Shown piece after piece: positions 1-6,872 of a stretch of DNA of 28,973 nt. Position 1 is the stretch's first letter. The number at the start of each line of letters is the position of its first letter. Under the pieces are notes generated by a model. The model made no database searches and was not told where the DNA came from. It saw only the letters and a list, made by a program, of their open reading frames with translations. This stretch comes from a virus: positions 1 through 28,973 of IMG/VR virus record IMGVR_UViG_3300025120_000364; one strand, 5' to 3'. The position numbers and the translations under genes are program-made.

Positions 1-37
1 CCACATTTTTATGTATTATATTTATAGGGGCGAGTTT

Positions 38-208
38 CTAACGCAGTTTTTTAGTCCTTTCTTGTTGCGTTTCCTCTCTCTTGACTTGCCCCACTTCTTT
101 ATTTTTTTGATCCCAAGGGGCTTTTGAGAGGCTGACTTTTTGATGTCCATACGCTAGTTTACGTTTATACCCCTGCATCTCTTTCTGGTTCTTGGTCCAA
201 CGGCTCAT
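38..208 (-). CDS. Small basic protein of unknown function, last gene of the leftward operon in the window
   Basis: Not recognised. About 56 residues, rich in Lys, Gln and Arg, without hydrophobic segments, so probably soluble and perhaps nucleic-acid binding (inference). I chose the ATG at 208 because it overlaps the upstream stop in an ATGA junction typical of this operon. An in-frame TTG at 223 has a better-spaced AGGAG and would add five residues. The operon may continue past the left edge. Confidence 0.5.
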   Translation of the reverse strand: MSRWTKNQKEMQGYKRKLAYGHQKVSLSKAPWDQKNKEVGQVKREETQQERTKKLR

Positions 209-426
209 ACTACACCGTGCCAAGATCTTCTCCTATGTTCTACTACAATGCCCGCCGCCTTCAGGCCGTTCACGAAATCATCTAACTCTTCCATTGCGGC
301 AAATATCTCCTGTTGTATTCTTGGCCTTGGATTTTTACTAACACTTTCGTCTCGCAAGTTATCTACTTGTCTCTTTAGCCATTTTAGTTGTGACGCTTGC
401 CATTTAGTTAATTGCTCGTTTCCCAT
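205..426 (-). CDS. Small helical protein of unknown function
   Basis: About 73 residues beginning MGNEQLTKWQ. The ATG at 426 is preceded by AAAGGAG at good spacing, so the in-frame ATG at 453 is not needed. It contains charged, helix-favouring stretches (WQASQLKWLKRQVDNLRDE and EEIFAAMEELDDF-like), suggesting a short coiled-coil protein. It overlaps the upstream gene by 23 nt and the downstream gene by 4 nt (ATGA), so it is translationally coupled. Family unknown. Confidence 0.6.
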   Translation of the reverse strand: MGNEQLTKWQASQLKWLKRQVDNLRDESVSKNPRPRIQQEIFAAMEELDDFVNGLKAAGIVVEHRRRSWHGVV

Positions 427-709
427 AACTATCTCCTTTAAAGTTTTTATCATCTTTCAGAGAGACTTTACGATGTCTTCTATTCGCTTGGCGTAATTGG
501 TTCTTCCACTGTGGGGTTGGAGTGTCAGGTGTACTCCTTAGAACAATTCTACGCTTGCCTATTGGTATACCTAATTCTTCGAATAAAACTTTATCGACTG
601 ACTCTTCACCAGTATCAAAATGTATCCCGTCCAATCCATTATATTCTGGATGCCTTGGGTCTTGCGAAGCAAAGTGATGCTCTATCCAATAGTTTCTAAT
701 GTCTGACAT
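404..709 (-). CDS. Hypothetical protein in operon with VRR-NUC nuclease
   Basis: A 101-residue soluble protein, not recognised. The N-terminal half contains several aromatic, His and Asp residues (NYWIEHHF, NGLDGIHFD); the C-terminal half is basic (RQANRRHRK). The ATG at 709 has GAGGAAGT directly upstream. It overlaps the nuclease gene upstream by 28 nt and the next gene by 23 nt. The position suggests a role linked to nucleic-acid processing, but nothing in the protein proves this. Confidence 0.6.
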   Translation of the reverse strand: MSDIRNYWIEHHFASQDPRHPEYNGLDGIHFDTGEESVDKVLFEELGIPIGKRRIVLRSTPDTPTPQWKNQLRQANRRHRKVSLKDDKNFKGDSYGKRAIN

Positions 710-969
710 ACTTCCTCTATGTTTTCTTCGTTCACCACTAGCGCCACGCCATCGGCTGTTTCGATATCTGTCAAGTTCTTTTGTTGTAGTGCGGTAGGTT
801 TGTTTGTACCTGCTTTACACTCAATACCTATGAAACGACCTTTATAGCATGCAATGATATCAGGCACACCACTACGACCATAGCCACCTGTGACTGGGTA
901 GAAGTAATACGCGCCATACTGTTTTAGTATCTGCACCGCTTTCTTTTTAACTTTTGCTTCTGGTGTCAT
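682..969 (-). CDS. VRR-NUC domain nuclease
   Basis: A 95-residue single-domain protein of the VRR-NUC family, a PD-(D/E)XK nuclease fold common in phages and often near replication genes. Visible catalytic pattern: an acidic residue near the N-terminus (E4), then GRSGVPD with D37, then GIECKAG with E50 and K52, and a Gln at 62-63. The order G-x-PD...ECK matches the family, and the length is that of the stand-alone phage form. The ATG at 969 has GGAGAG upstream. Expected activity is metal-dependent cleavage of structured DNA such as branches or junctions (family knowledge). It sits in the leftward operon, preceded by a 25-bp perfect inverted repeat at 993-1017. Confidence 0.88.
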   Translation of the reverse strand: MTPEAKVKKKAVQILKQYGAYYFYPVTGGYGRSGVPDIIACYKGRFIGIECKAGTNKPTALQQKNLTDIETADGVALVVNEENIEEVCQTLETIG

Positions 970-992
970 TTTCTCTCCGTGGTAACTGGCAT

Positions 993-1017
993 AATTGGTA
1001 GTGTTTCACTACCAATT
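993..1017. repeat. Palindromic element copy 1, extended to 11-bp arms
   Basis: AATTGGTAGTG, TTT, CACTACCAATT: a perfect inverted repeat in the gap between the 87-residue gene and the nuclease gene. Its 15-bp core, GTAGTGAAACACTAC on the minus strand, is shared with eight other sites between 2433 and 7839. It has the longest arms of the family. No U-tract follows, so it does not look like a simple terminator. Confidence 0.85.
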
Positions 1018-1029
1018 TGCTCTTCGTTA

Positions 1030-1293
1030 TTATTCGTATATATAAAATACATCCCTGTATTTATTGTGACGTGCGCCAATTCCTTGAATACGATCAGTAA
1101 TCATTAACAATGCAACCTTTTCTTGTAACCATAAAGGGGTCTCGGAAATATTTGTATAATGACCTTTTATTGTCGTGTCAACGCATTTCATACCTAAACA
1201 TGTGATATGCACGTCATATGTGTGTTTCGTAAAGGAAACGCGATAAACGTTTCCTTCTAGTGGTAGTGCGTATGGTTCTTGCATGTCATTCAT
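1030..1293 (-). CDS. Hypothetical protein
   Basis: An 87-residue protein, not recognised. It is mixed in composition with beta-like segments (VYRVSFTKHTYDVHITCLG) and ends in an aromatic tail (YRDVFYIYE). The start ATG overlaps the upstream stop in an ATGA junction, so translation is coupled to the 322-residue gene before it. The downstream gap carries a palindrome before the nuclease gene. Function unknown. Confidence 0.6.
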   Translation of the reverse strand: MNDMQEPYALPLEGNVYRVSFTKHTYDVHITCLGMKCVDTTIKGHYTNISETPLWLQEKVALLMITDRIQGIGARHNKYRDVFYIYE

Positions 1294-2258
1294 AGTACGT
1301 AGAACGCCCCACTGTTGACACGATAGCCAATGTCTTCGACAAACTGTCCGTCTTCCAACATCTGCACAACTGCCAACTTACCTTGCAGCTCTTCCGGTAG
1401 ATCTTGTTGTGTATACGTAGACGTATTTTCAGGTGGTATATGATCCATAGTCCACTTGTTCAATTCCAGATCTGTTGCCACACGGAATAGGGTATCACCA
1501 AACGTATTCTTCTGCACTTCAACAAAAGTCCACAAGCTGTCACGAGCGTTTATTTTAGCCTTGGTAACAACGTCACGGTGTTTGAAAAACTCAACCATGC
1601 GTTCACCTAGTTCTCGATCAATAAACTCATAGCCACTTTCCACAAGATGTTTGAGTTCGTTGGTAAGCGGATCAGTTCTCGGCATTGTATTGAAGTTTGC
1701 GTAAGAGTTCGTTACATCTAAAGTATCGGAATTAATAACTTTGTTTCTGACTTCTTTAGCCGCTATCACAAGCTTCTCTACGCTATCGCTAATAGAACGG
1801 TTCACGTCTCTGTAAGACAGTCCACACGTTTGATTGACAGTAAGAGGACGCAGATACTTACGCACGTTTGACATTGCTCTAGGTATGTTTACACTTTCTG
1901 CCATGTGAGTTCGATTGCCATGTGAATACTTACCGTTGTTTATGTTAGGAGTAAACAAACAGTATCGTTCTTCGGCGCTCCCAGTGTCTCTGAAATCGGC
2001 ATAGTCAATCATACCCATTACATATTGATCGCCCTCTCGGTAGACATACAACGAGCCATTCCAACCGTTTTTACCCAAGCCAAACTTATAGCGTTTCTTC
2101 TCGAACTGGATCGCTCCTGCAAACTTCATCATGTTTTGCTGTTGCTCGTTTAGAAGATGCTCCTCTCCATTTGCAAAGACTTTTGCTTTCCATAAATCGC
2201 CTGTCACTTCTGACAAGTCCTTCACGAACGGTATGTTCATATTTATATTAGTACCCAT
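1290..2258 (-). CDS. Hypothetical 322-residue phage protein
   Basis: Not recognised. A soluble protein with mixed alpha/beta character. Around residues 50-90 is an aromatic- and Gly-rich stretch (KRYKFGLGKNGWNGSLYVY); a long helical middle follows around 165-195. No Walker, nuclease or metal-binding motif is evident. The ATG at 2258 has GGAGAA nine bases upstream and overlaps the zinc-finger gene by 11 nt. The place between the MoxR/VWA genes and the nuclease suggests an early or accessory role. Confidence 0.65.
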   Translation of the reverse strand: MGTNINMNIPFVKDLSEVTGDLWKAKVFANGEEHLLNEQQQNMMKFAGAIQFEKKRYKFGLGKNGWNGSLYVYREGDQYVMGMIDYADFRDTGSAEERYCLFTPNINNGKYSHGNRTHMAESVNIPRAMSNVRKYLRPLTVNQTCGLSYRDVNRSISDSVEKLVIAAKEVRNKVINSDTLDVTNSYANFNTMPRTDPLTNELKHLVESGYEFIDRELGERMVEFFKHRDVVTKAKINARDSLWTFVEVQKNTFGDTLFRVATDLELNKWTMDHIPPENTSTYTQQDLPEELQGKLAVVQMLEDGQFVEDIGYRVNSGAFYVL

Positions 2259-2451
2259 TAGTTATTCTCCATTTGTTTTTTGCGTTATAGATAGGCGTTA
2301 ACCTATCGTCTTTTTCAGTACACTGTGGACATGATATAATATCTTTCCACTTGTGATAGACTACACCGTTAGCTAGGTGTAGGTAGTACCAGTCTTCGAT
2401 CACACCGTGACCGTCACACTTCTCACACTTCGGTAGTGTTTCACTACTCAT
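2248..2451 (-). CDS. Small zinc-finger protein (DnaJ-type CxxCxGxG-like)
   Basis: About 67 residues. It contains CEKCDGHGVI near the N-terminus and CPQC about 25 residues later: two CxxC pairs of the kind found in DnaJ-type or zinc-ribbon domains, so one zinc ion is probably bound. I chose the ATG at 2451, which has GGAGAG at ideal spacing; the in-frame TTG at 2466 is unlikely. The start region coincides with a palindromic element (2433-2447) that encodes residues 2-7. It overlaps the next gene by 11 nt. The partner is unknown. Confidence 0.7.
   Translation of the reverse strand: MSSETLPKCEKCDGHGVIEDWYYLHLANGVVYHKWKDIISCPQCTEKDDRLTPIYNAKNKWRITNGY
2433..2447. repeat. Palindromic element copy 2, overlapping a gene start
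   Basis: GTAGTG TTT CACTAC on the plus strand, a few bases inside the zinc-finger gene start at 2451. It is read as SSETLP in the protein. If bound by a protein or folded in the mRNA, it would act right at the ribosome binding region. Confidence 0.8.
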
Positions 2452-2478
2452 TTGCTCTCCTTCCAATCTCGATCTTCA

Positions 2479-3714
2479 TTACATATCCTCCGAAGTAATG
2501 TGGACAGTCTTACCCACGTCTGAAGTCGCACCTTCGTTATCCAAGATGCACCAGAGTGTAGGCAGAGACCAACTACCCCAACCACCGTATATGTAACCAT
2601 CTGTCAGAACGATACACGCTTGCGCGTTGATGTTCTTATCTTGCAGATACTGAGGAACACAGCGTACATCTGTACCACCGCCACCTTCTGGCTTGGTTGA
2701 CTCAACTATGCCTCCTGCTTCTTGCAAGTCGTAGTACTCGTCACGACATACCTCTGTATCCCAGTAGACAATCCTGATACCTGAAGGCTTTACAGTGTCC
2801 ACCACCTCTTTGACTTCGGTCAAGAAGGCAGATAGTTGACGCATACCGATAGATCCAGATGTGTCGATAGCCACAACCAATTCACCGACTTGCTCCGTCA
2901 CACCGCTAGGCATGTAGATACCTGACGATAAGTATCTGCGATTTGGCTTACGGTACGTGCTGTAGTCTTTACCTGCACATGTGTCCGTAATAAATTCACG
3001 CAACACCTGACGCCAATCGATCTGTGGTTTTAGCAAGTCTTCAAGGTCACGATCACCACCGCTTCCAACTTTCCCTGCGACAAGCAAACCCTGACGTACA
3101 GCTTCTTCGATCTCACGACCCAGTTCACGCTTGTCTGCGTCTGACATTTCTTTTGCGCCATCCCAGTCGTGATCGTCAAACGGTTGCTGTCCATTAGGTA
3201 GTGAACCACTACCCTGACCATCGCCCTGACCTGAACCTCCGTTACCGGGGTTTTGAGGTTTGTTCTTACGCAGAGACTTGTATACCTGTGCGCTGTCCAT
3301 GCCACGATACTGCTCGTCATAACAACCGTTCTTCAACACGCCAGTCATGGTAGCAAAACCATCTTGGTTCTCTGCGGCAATCTTGAGATTAATAACAAAG
3401 TCATTAGCACAGTTAGCAAGATGCGGATCTTCATCATACAAGTGTCGCCACGTTGTAAGATGCCTGAACAGTTTGTGATACACCTCATGCAACACAAGGA
3501 ACCTAAGTTCTGGATCTGTAAGTTGCTTCACAAACTCACGTCCATAGAACTCGTCACGTCCATTGGTACATGCCGTGGGGACTTTGGGGTCGTCCGTGAT
3601 GGTACGCTCCCCAATCATTAGCACACCGACTAGTGCGATATACCTATCGTTGCTCATTACGGATACAACGGCTTTTGATAGCCGTTGCTCCTCAGTTAGA
3701 TTTTGTATAAACAT
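2479..3714 (-). CDS. Fused HExxH metallopeptidase-like / VWA-domain protein (DUF2201-type)
   Basis: A 411-residue, two-domain protein. N-terminal half: LVLHEVYHKLFRH with HEVYH at 76-80, the zinc signature of a gluzincin-like domain, followed by NCANDFVINL at 101-110 as in the family I recall as the DUF2201 N-terminal putative metallopeptidase. A Gly/Gln/Ser-rich linker (about 153-175) follows. C-terminal half: a VWA-like domain with the MIDAS set DTSGS at 284-288, Thr in GGGGTD near 348, and Asp in LTDGY near 372. Such proteins usually pair with a MoxR-type ATPase, and one lies just upstream (3915-5006). The gene starts at a TAATG junction with the 63-residue gene, with AAGGAAT as ribosome binding site. 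It probably acts as substrate adaptor or effector of the ATPase; its target is unknown. Confidence 0.85.
   Translation of the reverse strand: MFIQNLTEEQRLSKAVVSVMSNDRYIALVGVLMIGERTITDDPKVPTACTNGRDEFYGREFVKQLTDPELRFLVLHEVYHKLFRHLTTWRHLYDEDPHLANCANDFVINLKIAAENQDGFATMTGVLKNGCYDEQYRGMDSAQVYKSLRKNKPQNPGNGGSGQGDGQGSGSLPNGQQPFDDHDWDGAKEMSDADKRELGREIEEAVRQGLLVAGKVGSGGDRDLEDLLKPQIDWRQVLREFITDTCAGKDYSTYRKPNRRYLSSGIYMPSGVTEQVGELVVAIDTSGSIGMRQLSAFLTEVKEVVDTVKPSGIRIVYWDTEVCRDEYYDLQEAGGIVESTKPEGGGGTDVRCVPQYLQDKNINAQACIVLTDGYIYGGWGSWSLPTLWCILDNEGATSDVGKTVHITSEDM
3198..3212. repeat. Palindromic element copy 3, inside the VWA gene linker
   Basis: GTAGTG AAC CACTAC. It encodes GSGSLP at residues 168-173, within the Gly/Ser-rich linker between the metallopeptidase and VWA domains, where an insertion would be tolerated. 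The centre differs from copies 1 and 2. Confidence 0.78.
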
Positions 3715-3905
3715 TAGTTATATTCCTTCCCTTTAGTTTCTACATAGAGTTGCAAACTCCAGATTGGATCTTCAGTGTAATCTTCTCCAATCACAGAACG
3801 CCACTCCCATTCCCATTTTGCTGAACCAAGCTTTTCTTCGAGTGCTTGCTCCAACGCGATTATTACTTCAGCGGTGTCGTTGTAAAATTTATCTTCTTCA
3901 CTCAT
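3714..3905 (-). CDS. Small acidic protein between MoxR and VWA genes
   Basis: A 63-residue acidic protein, rich in Glu and Trp (KWEWEWRS, DPIWSLQLYVE). Not recognised. GAGGAGT lies upstream of the ATG at 3905, and the stop overlaps the VWA gene start (TAATG). Its tight place between the ATPase and its presumed VWA partner suggests a small subunit or adaptor of that complex (inference). Confidence 0.6.
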   Translation of the reverse strand: MSEEDKFYNDTAEVIIALEQALEEKLGSAKWEWEWRSVIGEDYTEDPIWSLQLYVETKGKEYN

Positions 3906-3914
3906 TGTTACTCC

Positions 3915-5006
3915 TCACACATCTGCTGTATACAAATGCTTGTTTTTCAATGCCCAGTCACGGAACACTTGCGAACCCATCACCATTGCTTGCTTGCTGT
4001 ACTTTGGTGAACGGACACCATTGGCAAACATAGCTTGCGCTTCGGTATCAAGACGTTGCATATAATCCATCCAAGGCTTGACCCAATCTTTCTCCAACGT
4101 GGACAAAGTTCTGTACACAACCATACAGACAGCCGCCACGGACGTTGGAACAATAGCGTTCTTCGGATCGTTCTTGATACTCTCCAAGCTAGGCAACTGA
4201 TCGGACATCTTGACGTGTGTCATAATCAACGCTGCTGCTTGATCGCCAATCGTACCAATCAATGCCGCTTGCAACGTAATGTCGTCAAGGTGTTCCCGCT
4301 TCTTCAGTACGTCCGAACACGCGTGTAGAGATCTTGGTGTAGAGAACGAAACACGTTGCGCCTTCGGATGGAAGATGTAGGGGTTCTCAGTAGGATCTTT
4401 TACGTCTTCGTATGACTGGCACAACTGTGGGTTGTCCTTGATGCAACCAAGCATTGTGTGATCCCAACCGTCATTGATACCAAACTCGATAACTTCCAAG
4501 TGTGTACTTTTACGGATCTGAACAACACATATACGATTGCAAGCGTGTGGCGGTAACATGTCACCAACACCTTCACCACCTTTGTTTGTCGTTGCAAACA
4601 CGATACTGTCAGGGTGTAGTGAAGCACTACCAATTTTACGCTCCAACATGAGACGTAACAAACCGTTCTTGACTGCAGGATTTGCTTTACCAAACTCGTC
4701 AATCATAAGAATGATAGGCTTGTCGTGATGCAAACCCAGTTCTTCGTTTGGGATCATACGGACACAACCGTCAGTCTCGATAGACTGAAGGCTAGGTATC
4801 ATAAGATCACCAAGGTCTTTGGTAGTCGCGTCAAAATATACCTGTATGTGATTAGGATGCCGCTCCCCCAAGGTGTGGATCATAGAGGATTTACCTTGGC
4901 CTATGTCACCTTGAGCAAGAACGGTACGTTCGGTGCCCACTGTTGAGATTAGATTAACACACCTGTCGAGATTAAGGTGATACTGCGCGTGTACTTGATT
5001 TGTCAT
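3915..5006 (-). CDS. MoxR/CobS-type AAA+ ATPase
   Basis: A 363-residue AAA+ ATPase. Walker A is GDIGQGKSS at 33-41, Walker B is ILMIDE at 99-104, and sensor 1 is FATTNK at 137-142. A sensor-2-like STPRSL lies near 223-228, followed by the helical lid. The order and the ATTNK motif fit the MoxR/CobS branch. These ATPases act as rings that remodel proteins, often with a VWA partner for metal insertion, complex assembly or maturation. The VWA/metallopeptidase gene follows in the same operon and a DUF3150-like gene precedes it. AAGGAGAAG lies upstream of the ATG at 5006. Residues 126-130 (GSASL), in the loop before sensor 1, are encoded by a palindromic element. The substrate is unknown. Confidence 0.88.
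   Translation of the reverse strand: MTNQVHAQYHLNLDRCVNLISTVGTERTVLAQGDIGQGKSSMIHTLGERHPNHIQVYFDATTKDLGDLMIPSLQSIETDGCVRMIPNEELGLHHDKPIILMIDEFGKANPAVKNGLLRLMLERKIGSASLHPDSIVFATTNKGGEGVGDMLPPHACNRICVVQIRKSTHLEVIEFGINDGWDHTMLGCIKDNPQLCQSYEDVKDPTENPYIFHPKAQRVSFSTPRSLHACSDVLKKREHLDDITLQAALIGTIGDQAAALIMTHVKMSDQLPSLESIKNDPKNAIVPTSVAAVCMVVYRTLSTLEKDWVKPWMDYMQRLDTEAQAMFANGVRSPKYSKQAMVMGSQVFRDWALKNKHLYTADV
4616..4630. repeat. Palindromic element copy 4, inside the ATPase gene
   Basis: GTAGTG AAG CACTAC. It encodes GSASLH at residues 126-131 of the AAA+ protein, in the turn before the sensor-1 strand. Six-base arms are intact although they lie in a catalytic-domain coding region. Confidence 0.78.
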
Positions 5007-5030
5007 TTATACTTCTCCTTATAATGACGA

Positions 5031-6005
5031 TTAGAAATCTAGGGTTGGTAAAGCAGCAATAGCTTGATCTACTGCGGCTTTGGTTTCGGCGCGGAAGTAA
5101 TCGTCTTCACGCAATGCGTCAGGGGTTACGTCCGACATGGTTTCTTCCAGACGATTTGCCATAGCCGACATCTGTGCAGAACCTGTCACGTTACATACAC
5201 GTAACAATTCGATCATGTCTTGCACGTTAGTCACCAACGTATCACGAAAGATCTTTTTGGTCTCGTTGTCTGTGTAGTCCAGACGTTCGGACATATTGGT
5301 AAGATGCTTGTGTAAACGTGTCCACACGTCACCCATAGCTTTCTCATATTGCTGGGTGTAGAACGTGTCGTACTGCTCCTTCACTTCACGCAATGCATCA
5401 TTGCCAATGTCCACACGAAAATCCCCTGCGTCAGGCAACGGCATATAGTTGATGCCCATGTCGAACTTGCGTGTGAGAGACTGAAGTGTTGGGTAGTCTT
5501 CACGTAAGAACAAGTCACCAAGCTTTAGCTGTACGTCCACAACCGCGTCTTCGTATTTGCCGAGGAACGACTGAACAAGCTTCTCGAACTCGCCTTTCAT
5601 ACCTGTCATTGCTTCCTGATACTTGAAGAACTGTTTAGTCGGTAACAGCCGCAAGCCAGAGTTTGACCAAGGCATGGTCATATTCGCATGCATAGCACGA
5701 GTAGCTGTGACGTGTTGCTGTATCGCTTTCAAGTCGTCGTTGTCTGCGAGCAATGCTTTGTTGACTGAAGCTACACCGTCTTTGGCGTGGTTCTGTACTG
5801 TCACATCTTGTGATGCTCGCTTGTCTTTCTTTCTACCAACCCAGTTAGAGATGTTGACCTCCACTAGCATTGCGGATGAAGCAAGTGTTGCTTCGTGAGT
5901 TTGTAGTGTTTCACTACCACGATCAGCTAGTATTTGATCCACTGCGTCTTTAGTTTCTGCGGATGCGTCCACAGGAAATTCTTCGTTGATTGAATGCTCA
6001 GTCAT
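5031..6005 (-). CDS. DUF3150-like protein, companion of the MoxR ATPase
   Basis: A 324-residue, mostly helical soluble protein. The segment MLVEVNISNWVGRKKDKRAS at about 46-65 resembles the start of the phage family I recall as DUF3150, which is often found beside CobS/MoxR-type ATPases; this is memory, not a search. The remainder has long charged helices (about 150-165 and 205-260), suggesting a coiled-coil or oligomeric scaffold. The first ~45 residues are acidic and probably disordered; GSETLQ at 30-35 comes from a palindromic element. The start at 6005 is a TAATG junction with the zinc-ribbon gene, with GGGAGAAG upstream. Likely a third component of the ATPase-VWA system. Confidence 0.7.
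   Translation of the reverse strand: MTEHSINEEFPVDASAETKDAVDQILADRGSETLQTHEATLASSAMLVEVNISNWVGRKKDKRASQDVTVQNHAKDGVASVNKALLADNDDLKAIQQHVTATRAMHANMTMPWSNSGLRLLPTKQFFKYQEAMTGMKGEFEKLVQSFLGKYEDAVVDVQLKLGDLFLREDYPTLQSLTRKFDMGINYMPLPDAGDFRVDIGNDALREVKEQYDTFYTQQYEKAMGDVWTRLHKHLTNMSERLDYTDNETKKIFRDTLVTNVQDMIELLRVCNVTGSAQMSAMANRLEETMSDVTPDALREDDYFRAETKAAVDQAIAALPTLDF
5903..5917. repeat. Palindromic element copy 5, in the disordered N-terminus of the DUF3150-like gene
   Basis: GTAGTG TTT CACTAC on the plus strand. It encodes GSETLQ, nearly the same peptide as copy 2, in an acidic region that should tolerate insertions. Confidence 0.8.
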
Positions 6006-6220
6006 TAGACTTCTCCCATATACTTGTTGAGACCTAGTAGGTCTGATTTACGTGTGACAAGAGTTGCCCCTTGCTTGTGCGCGACTGGTGCGACACACCA
6101 TGATTGTCGCTTTTGCTCTGCGTTAGTTTGCCCACAGTCAAGACAGATATTGTATCCCAACTGCCAACGTCTTACGTCATAGATTGTACCGCAATCGATA
6201 CAGGTTGGCTTTCGTGCCAT
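6005..6220 (-). CDS. Zinc-ribbon protein, first gene of the leftward operon
   Basis: 71 residues. CIDCG near residues 7-11 and CLDCG near 26-30 form two CxxC knuckles about 15 residues apart, a compact zinc ribbon. The basic C-terminal part (HKQGATLVTRKSD) could bind nucleic acid. AAAGGAG sits upstream of the ATG at 6220. As the first gene after the promoter it could be an early regulator, perhaps of the palindromes in its own leader (inference). The stop overlaps the next start (TAATG). Confidence 0.75.
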   Translation of the reverse strand: MARKPTCIDCGTIYDVRRWQLGYNICLDCGQTNAEQKRQSWCVAPVAHKQGATLVTRKSDLLGLNKYMGEV

Positions 6221-6236
6221 TGTCGTTCTCCTTTCG

Positions 6237-6251
6237 GTAGTGTTTCACTAC
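6237..6251. repeat. Palindromic element copy 6, in the leader of the leftward operon
   Basis: GTAGTG TTT CACTAC lies between the leftward promoter (6297-6325) and the first gene (start 6220), immediately before its ribosome binding site. It is placed to control transcription or translation of the whole operon. Confidence 0.82.
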
Positions 6252-6296
6252 TCTTGGTTTTTGGTTTGCGTTGTGATGTTTACCACAACTTCTTTA

Positions 6297-6325
6297 CTTA
6301 TATCATATAGGCGAACAAATGTCAA
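6297..6325 (-). promoter_or_regulatory. Leftward sigma70-like promoter of the 6220-38 operon
   Basis: On the minus strand, a perfect -35 TTGACA (6325-6320), a 17-bp spacer, then -10 TATAAG (6302-6297, five of six consensus bases). About 75 bases lie between the -10 and the first ATG. The spacer contains TTTGTTCGC, close to the AATGTTCGC repeats of the neighbouring iteron region, so the iteron-binding protein might also act here. Confidence 0.75.
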
Positions 6326-6390
6326 GTTTTTGGGGTTTAACATACTTATCAGTATATATAGTATTATAGGCTATTTATCGGGTAAATAGT

Positions 6391-6646
6391 AATGTTCGCT
6401 AATGTTCGCTACATGGTTCTCGTAACCTGTTGAATATAAAGTAATGTTCGAATGTTCGTTTGTTCGTGGACTTTATGAGGGCGGAAACGTGGTTGTGGTG
6501 ATACGAACAATCGCAAAAAGAGGGGGGTCGCGTACGTAGGGTATCTTTTTATTTAACGAACATTAGGAACATTAGGAACATTATAATAAAACCAATAACT
6601 TATATTTACACTAAAACGAACATTCAGGAACTTTTTTGCGAACATT
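6391..6646. repeat. Iteron-like repeat region, candidate replication origin
   Basis: Four copies of AATGTTC (6391, 6401, 6443, 6451) face right, including a perfect tandem AATGTTCGCT. Five copies of the reverse complement GAACATT follow (6558, 6567, 6576, 6618, 6640), three of them in a 9-bp tandem. Partial copies occur near 6461, 6503 and 6628. The two clusters are about 90 bp apart and in inverted orientation, with an AT-rich tail and a purine tract (AAAAAGAGGGGGG, near 6515). This is the layout of an initiator-binding origin or a multi-site operator. The whole 6221-6985 stretch has no convincing gene. Confidence 0.65.
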
Positions 6647-6653
6647 ACAAAAG

Positions 6654-6702
6654 GCGCAAAGCTGATCCTGTATAACTGGCTTCAAGGGTAGTGAATCACT
6701 AC
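6654..6702. repeat. 50-bp imperfect direct repeat, copy A, ending in palindrome copy 7
   Basis: It begins GCGCAAAGCTG, continues through AACTGGCTTCAA and ends in GTAGTG AAT CACTAC (6688-6702). A second copy lies 219 bp downstream. No gene is seen here. Confidence 0.7.
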
Positions 6703-6807
6703 ATGTTTTCACATGCTCACATACAACAGGCCTAAACAACACAGCTATAGGTTCGACAGTAACGGTAATGTTGGGATTGGGACAGACTAGCGAAGCTACA
6801 CCATTTG

Positions 6808-6823
6808 TGACAACATCTTGTCA
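6808..6823. repeat. Small palindrome TGACAA-CATC-TTGTCA
   Basis: A perfect 6-bp inverted repeat around a 4-base centre in the gene-free control region. It could be an operator or a short hairpin. It is unrelated in sequence to the GTAGTG family. Confidence 0.4.
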
Positions 6824-6842
6824 GGTGGTATACAACTTATAA

Positions 6843-6859
6843 GGTTAACCCGGTTAGCC
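6843..6859. repeat. Near-perfect 17-bp palindrome GGTTAACC-C-GGTTAGCC
   Basis: Eight-base arms with one mismatch around a single C, between the two copies of the 50-bp direct repeat. The symmetry suggests a dimer-binding site; no binding protein is known. Confidence 0.35.
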
Positions 6860-6872
6860 TGATTTTTCTGAC

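Noticed and set aside
1-37. Leftward TATAAT (20-15) and ATG at the left edge
   Set aside because: No clear -35, and too little sequence remains to judge a gene.
3253-3621. Rightward 122-residue open frame
   Set aside because: Antisense to the metallopeptidase/VWA gene, which has intact catalytic motifs; no ribosome binding site.
6104-6310. Rightward 68-residue open frame
   Set aside because: It is antisense to the zinc-ribbon gene and its promoter and has no ribosome binding site.
6391-6646. CRISPR array or transposon ends
   Set aside because: The repeats are 7-10 bp in tandem or inverted clusters, with no transposase and no target duplication.
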